5,601 nt of DNA, taken from NCBI GenBank assembly GCA_029933125.1, contig JAOZOU010000037.1, positions 1 through 5,601 on the forward strand, in the 5' to 3' direction. Position 1 is the stretch's first letter. The number at the start of each line of letters is the position of its first letter. Positions 5,058 to 5,601 of the stretch are shown here, in pieces. The stretch is from a bacterium. Lineage in GTDB: Bacteria; Arandabacterota; Arandabacteria; Arandabacterales; Arandabacteraceae. The notes under the pieces are model-generated. The model worked only from the letters and a program-made list of their open reading frames with translations, was not told the DNA's origin and ran no database searches. Made by a program: the position numbers and the translations under genes.

Positions 5058-5601
5058 CTACCAGGGCTCATCAAGCCACTTCTGCTTGAAAGAAGCCCTA
5101 GCTCGGCGCAGAAGGGATTCGGCTGCGTCATATGAGATGCCTAGCACATATGCGATCTCTTCTATTCCACAGCCGATCATAAAAAACAGGCTTATAGCCA
5201 TGCGCTGTCGAGGAGCCAGGCTCTTGATGATCTGTTGAACGTGGCGTTCCATCTCTGCGGAGAGGACCTTGTCCAAAGTGGGATCTCTGTCGGCTGTTTG
5301 GTCAGCTATTGCCAAAAGCTGGTCCCCATCCTCATCGCCTGGATCAGGTAGAGGGACGTAACGGCTCTGTTCCTTCACTGCCTTGGATAGCAGGCTAAAC
5401 ATCCGATATTTGGCAATGCTCGTAATCCAAACCCGCACGGAGGCGCGGTGGGGATCATACTTGGCGGCCTGCTCAAAAGCCTTCTGAAAGCCATAGGACA
5501 CCGCCTCTTCTACAATGTCTTCAATCATGAACGGTGGAAGAAGGTGCTTGGCCCTGTTCTCACAAAGCCAACGGACATATCCGTACACGTATGTCTTATA
5601 T
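5058..5601 (-). CDS. ECF-type RNA polymerase sigma factor (N-terminus beyond window)
   Basis: The frame runs open off the right edge. A GTG at 5588 could serve as start, but upstream codons (YKTY) continue the expected region 2 pattern, so the real start is probably outside. Counting from that GTG, residues 1-70 are sigma region 2: the VRWLCE helix, IEDIVEEAVSYGFQKAFEQA as the 'a-dlvQetFlraw' counterpart, and DPHRASVRVWITSIAKYRM as the 'f..Wl..Ia.n.~' core. An acidic linker (about 80-105) leads to region 4 (about 120-171): LAPRQRMAISLFFMIGCGIEEIAYVLGISYDAAESLLRRAR is its core, with the recognition helix around ISYDAAESLLRRAR. The protein redirects RNA polymerase to an unknown promoter set. 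It is the first visible gene of a four-gene minus-strand operon. Region 2 is diverged, so assignment to an ECF subgroup is not attempted. Confidence 0.85.
   Translation of the reverse strand, partial: YKTYVYGYVRWLCENRAKHLLPPFMIEDIVEEAVSYGFQKAFEQAAKYDPHRASVRVWITSIAKYRMFSLLSKAVKEQSRYVPLPDPGDEDGDQLLAIADQTADRDPTLDKVLSAEMERHVQQIIKSLAPRQRMAISLFFMIGCGIEEIAYVLGISYDAAESLLRRARASFKQKWLDEPW

Overview
The window looks like a chromosomal segment of an environmental bacterium with roughly balanced GC content and clear AGGAGG-type Shine-Dalgarno sites. The mix of genes is a DUF333 lipoprotein, a bacterial PH-domain membrane protein, a PocR-domain soluble histidine kinase, a stand-alone receiver and an ECF-type sigma factor. 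This would fit a Chloroflexota/Anaerolineae-like lineage, but that placement is an impression of style and no marker gene is present to confirm it. No mobile element, CRISPR array, rRNA or tRNA was seen.

Layout. From the left, a plus-strand gene (42-491) encodes a small Cys-rich lipoprotein with two DUF333-type repeats. About 310 bp of structured non-coding DNA follows, ending in a 19-bp perfect hairpin (804-846). That hairpin sits between two convergent genes and can serve both. On the minus strand come a two-TM bPH2-type membrane protein (861-1520) and, upstream of it, an unrecognised exported or membrane protein (1633-2430).

Between 2431 and 2708 lies a compact regulatory region with no gene. 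A consensus plus-strand promoter (TTGACA, 17 bp, TATAAT, with extended -10) is followed about 100 bp later by a strong Rho-independent terminator. No convincing reading frame lies between them, so this is a candidate small RNA gene. A palindrome covers its -35 box. A minus-strand terminator lies on its other side (2471-2508), and its 5' arm is repeated in inverted orientation inside the small RNA.

The right half is a minus-strand operon. In order of transcription it holds an ECF-like sigma factor (start beyond the window edge), a 203-aa protein of unknown family, a soluble PocR-histidine kinase and a receiver-only response regulator. Kinase and regulator overlap by ATGA. The natural reading is a signalling cassette in which the kinase passes phosphate to the receiver. 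Because the receiver has no output domain, it must act by protein contact, possibly on the 203-aa protein or the sigma factor. That link is inference. The end of this operon faces the candidate small RNA, which is antisense to any transcript reading past the receiver gene.
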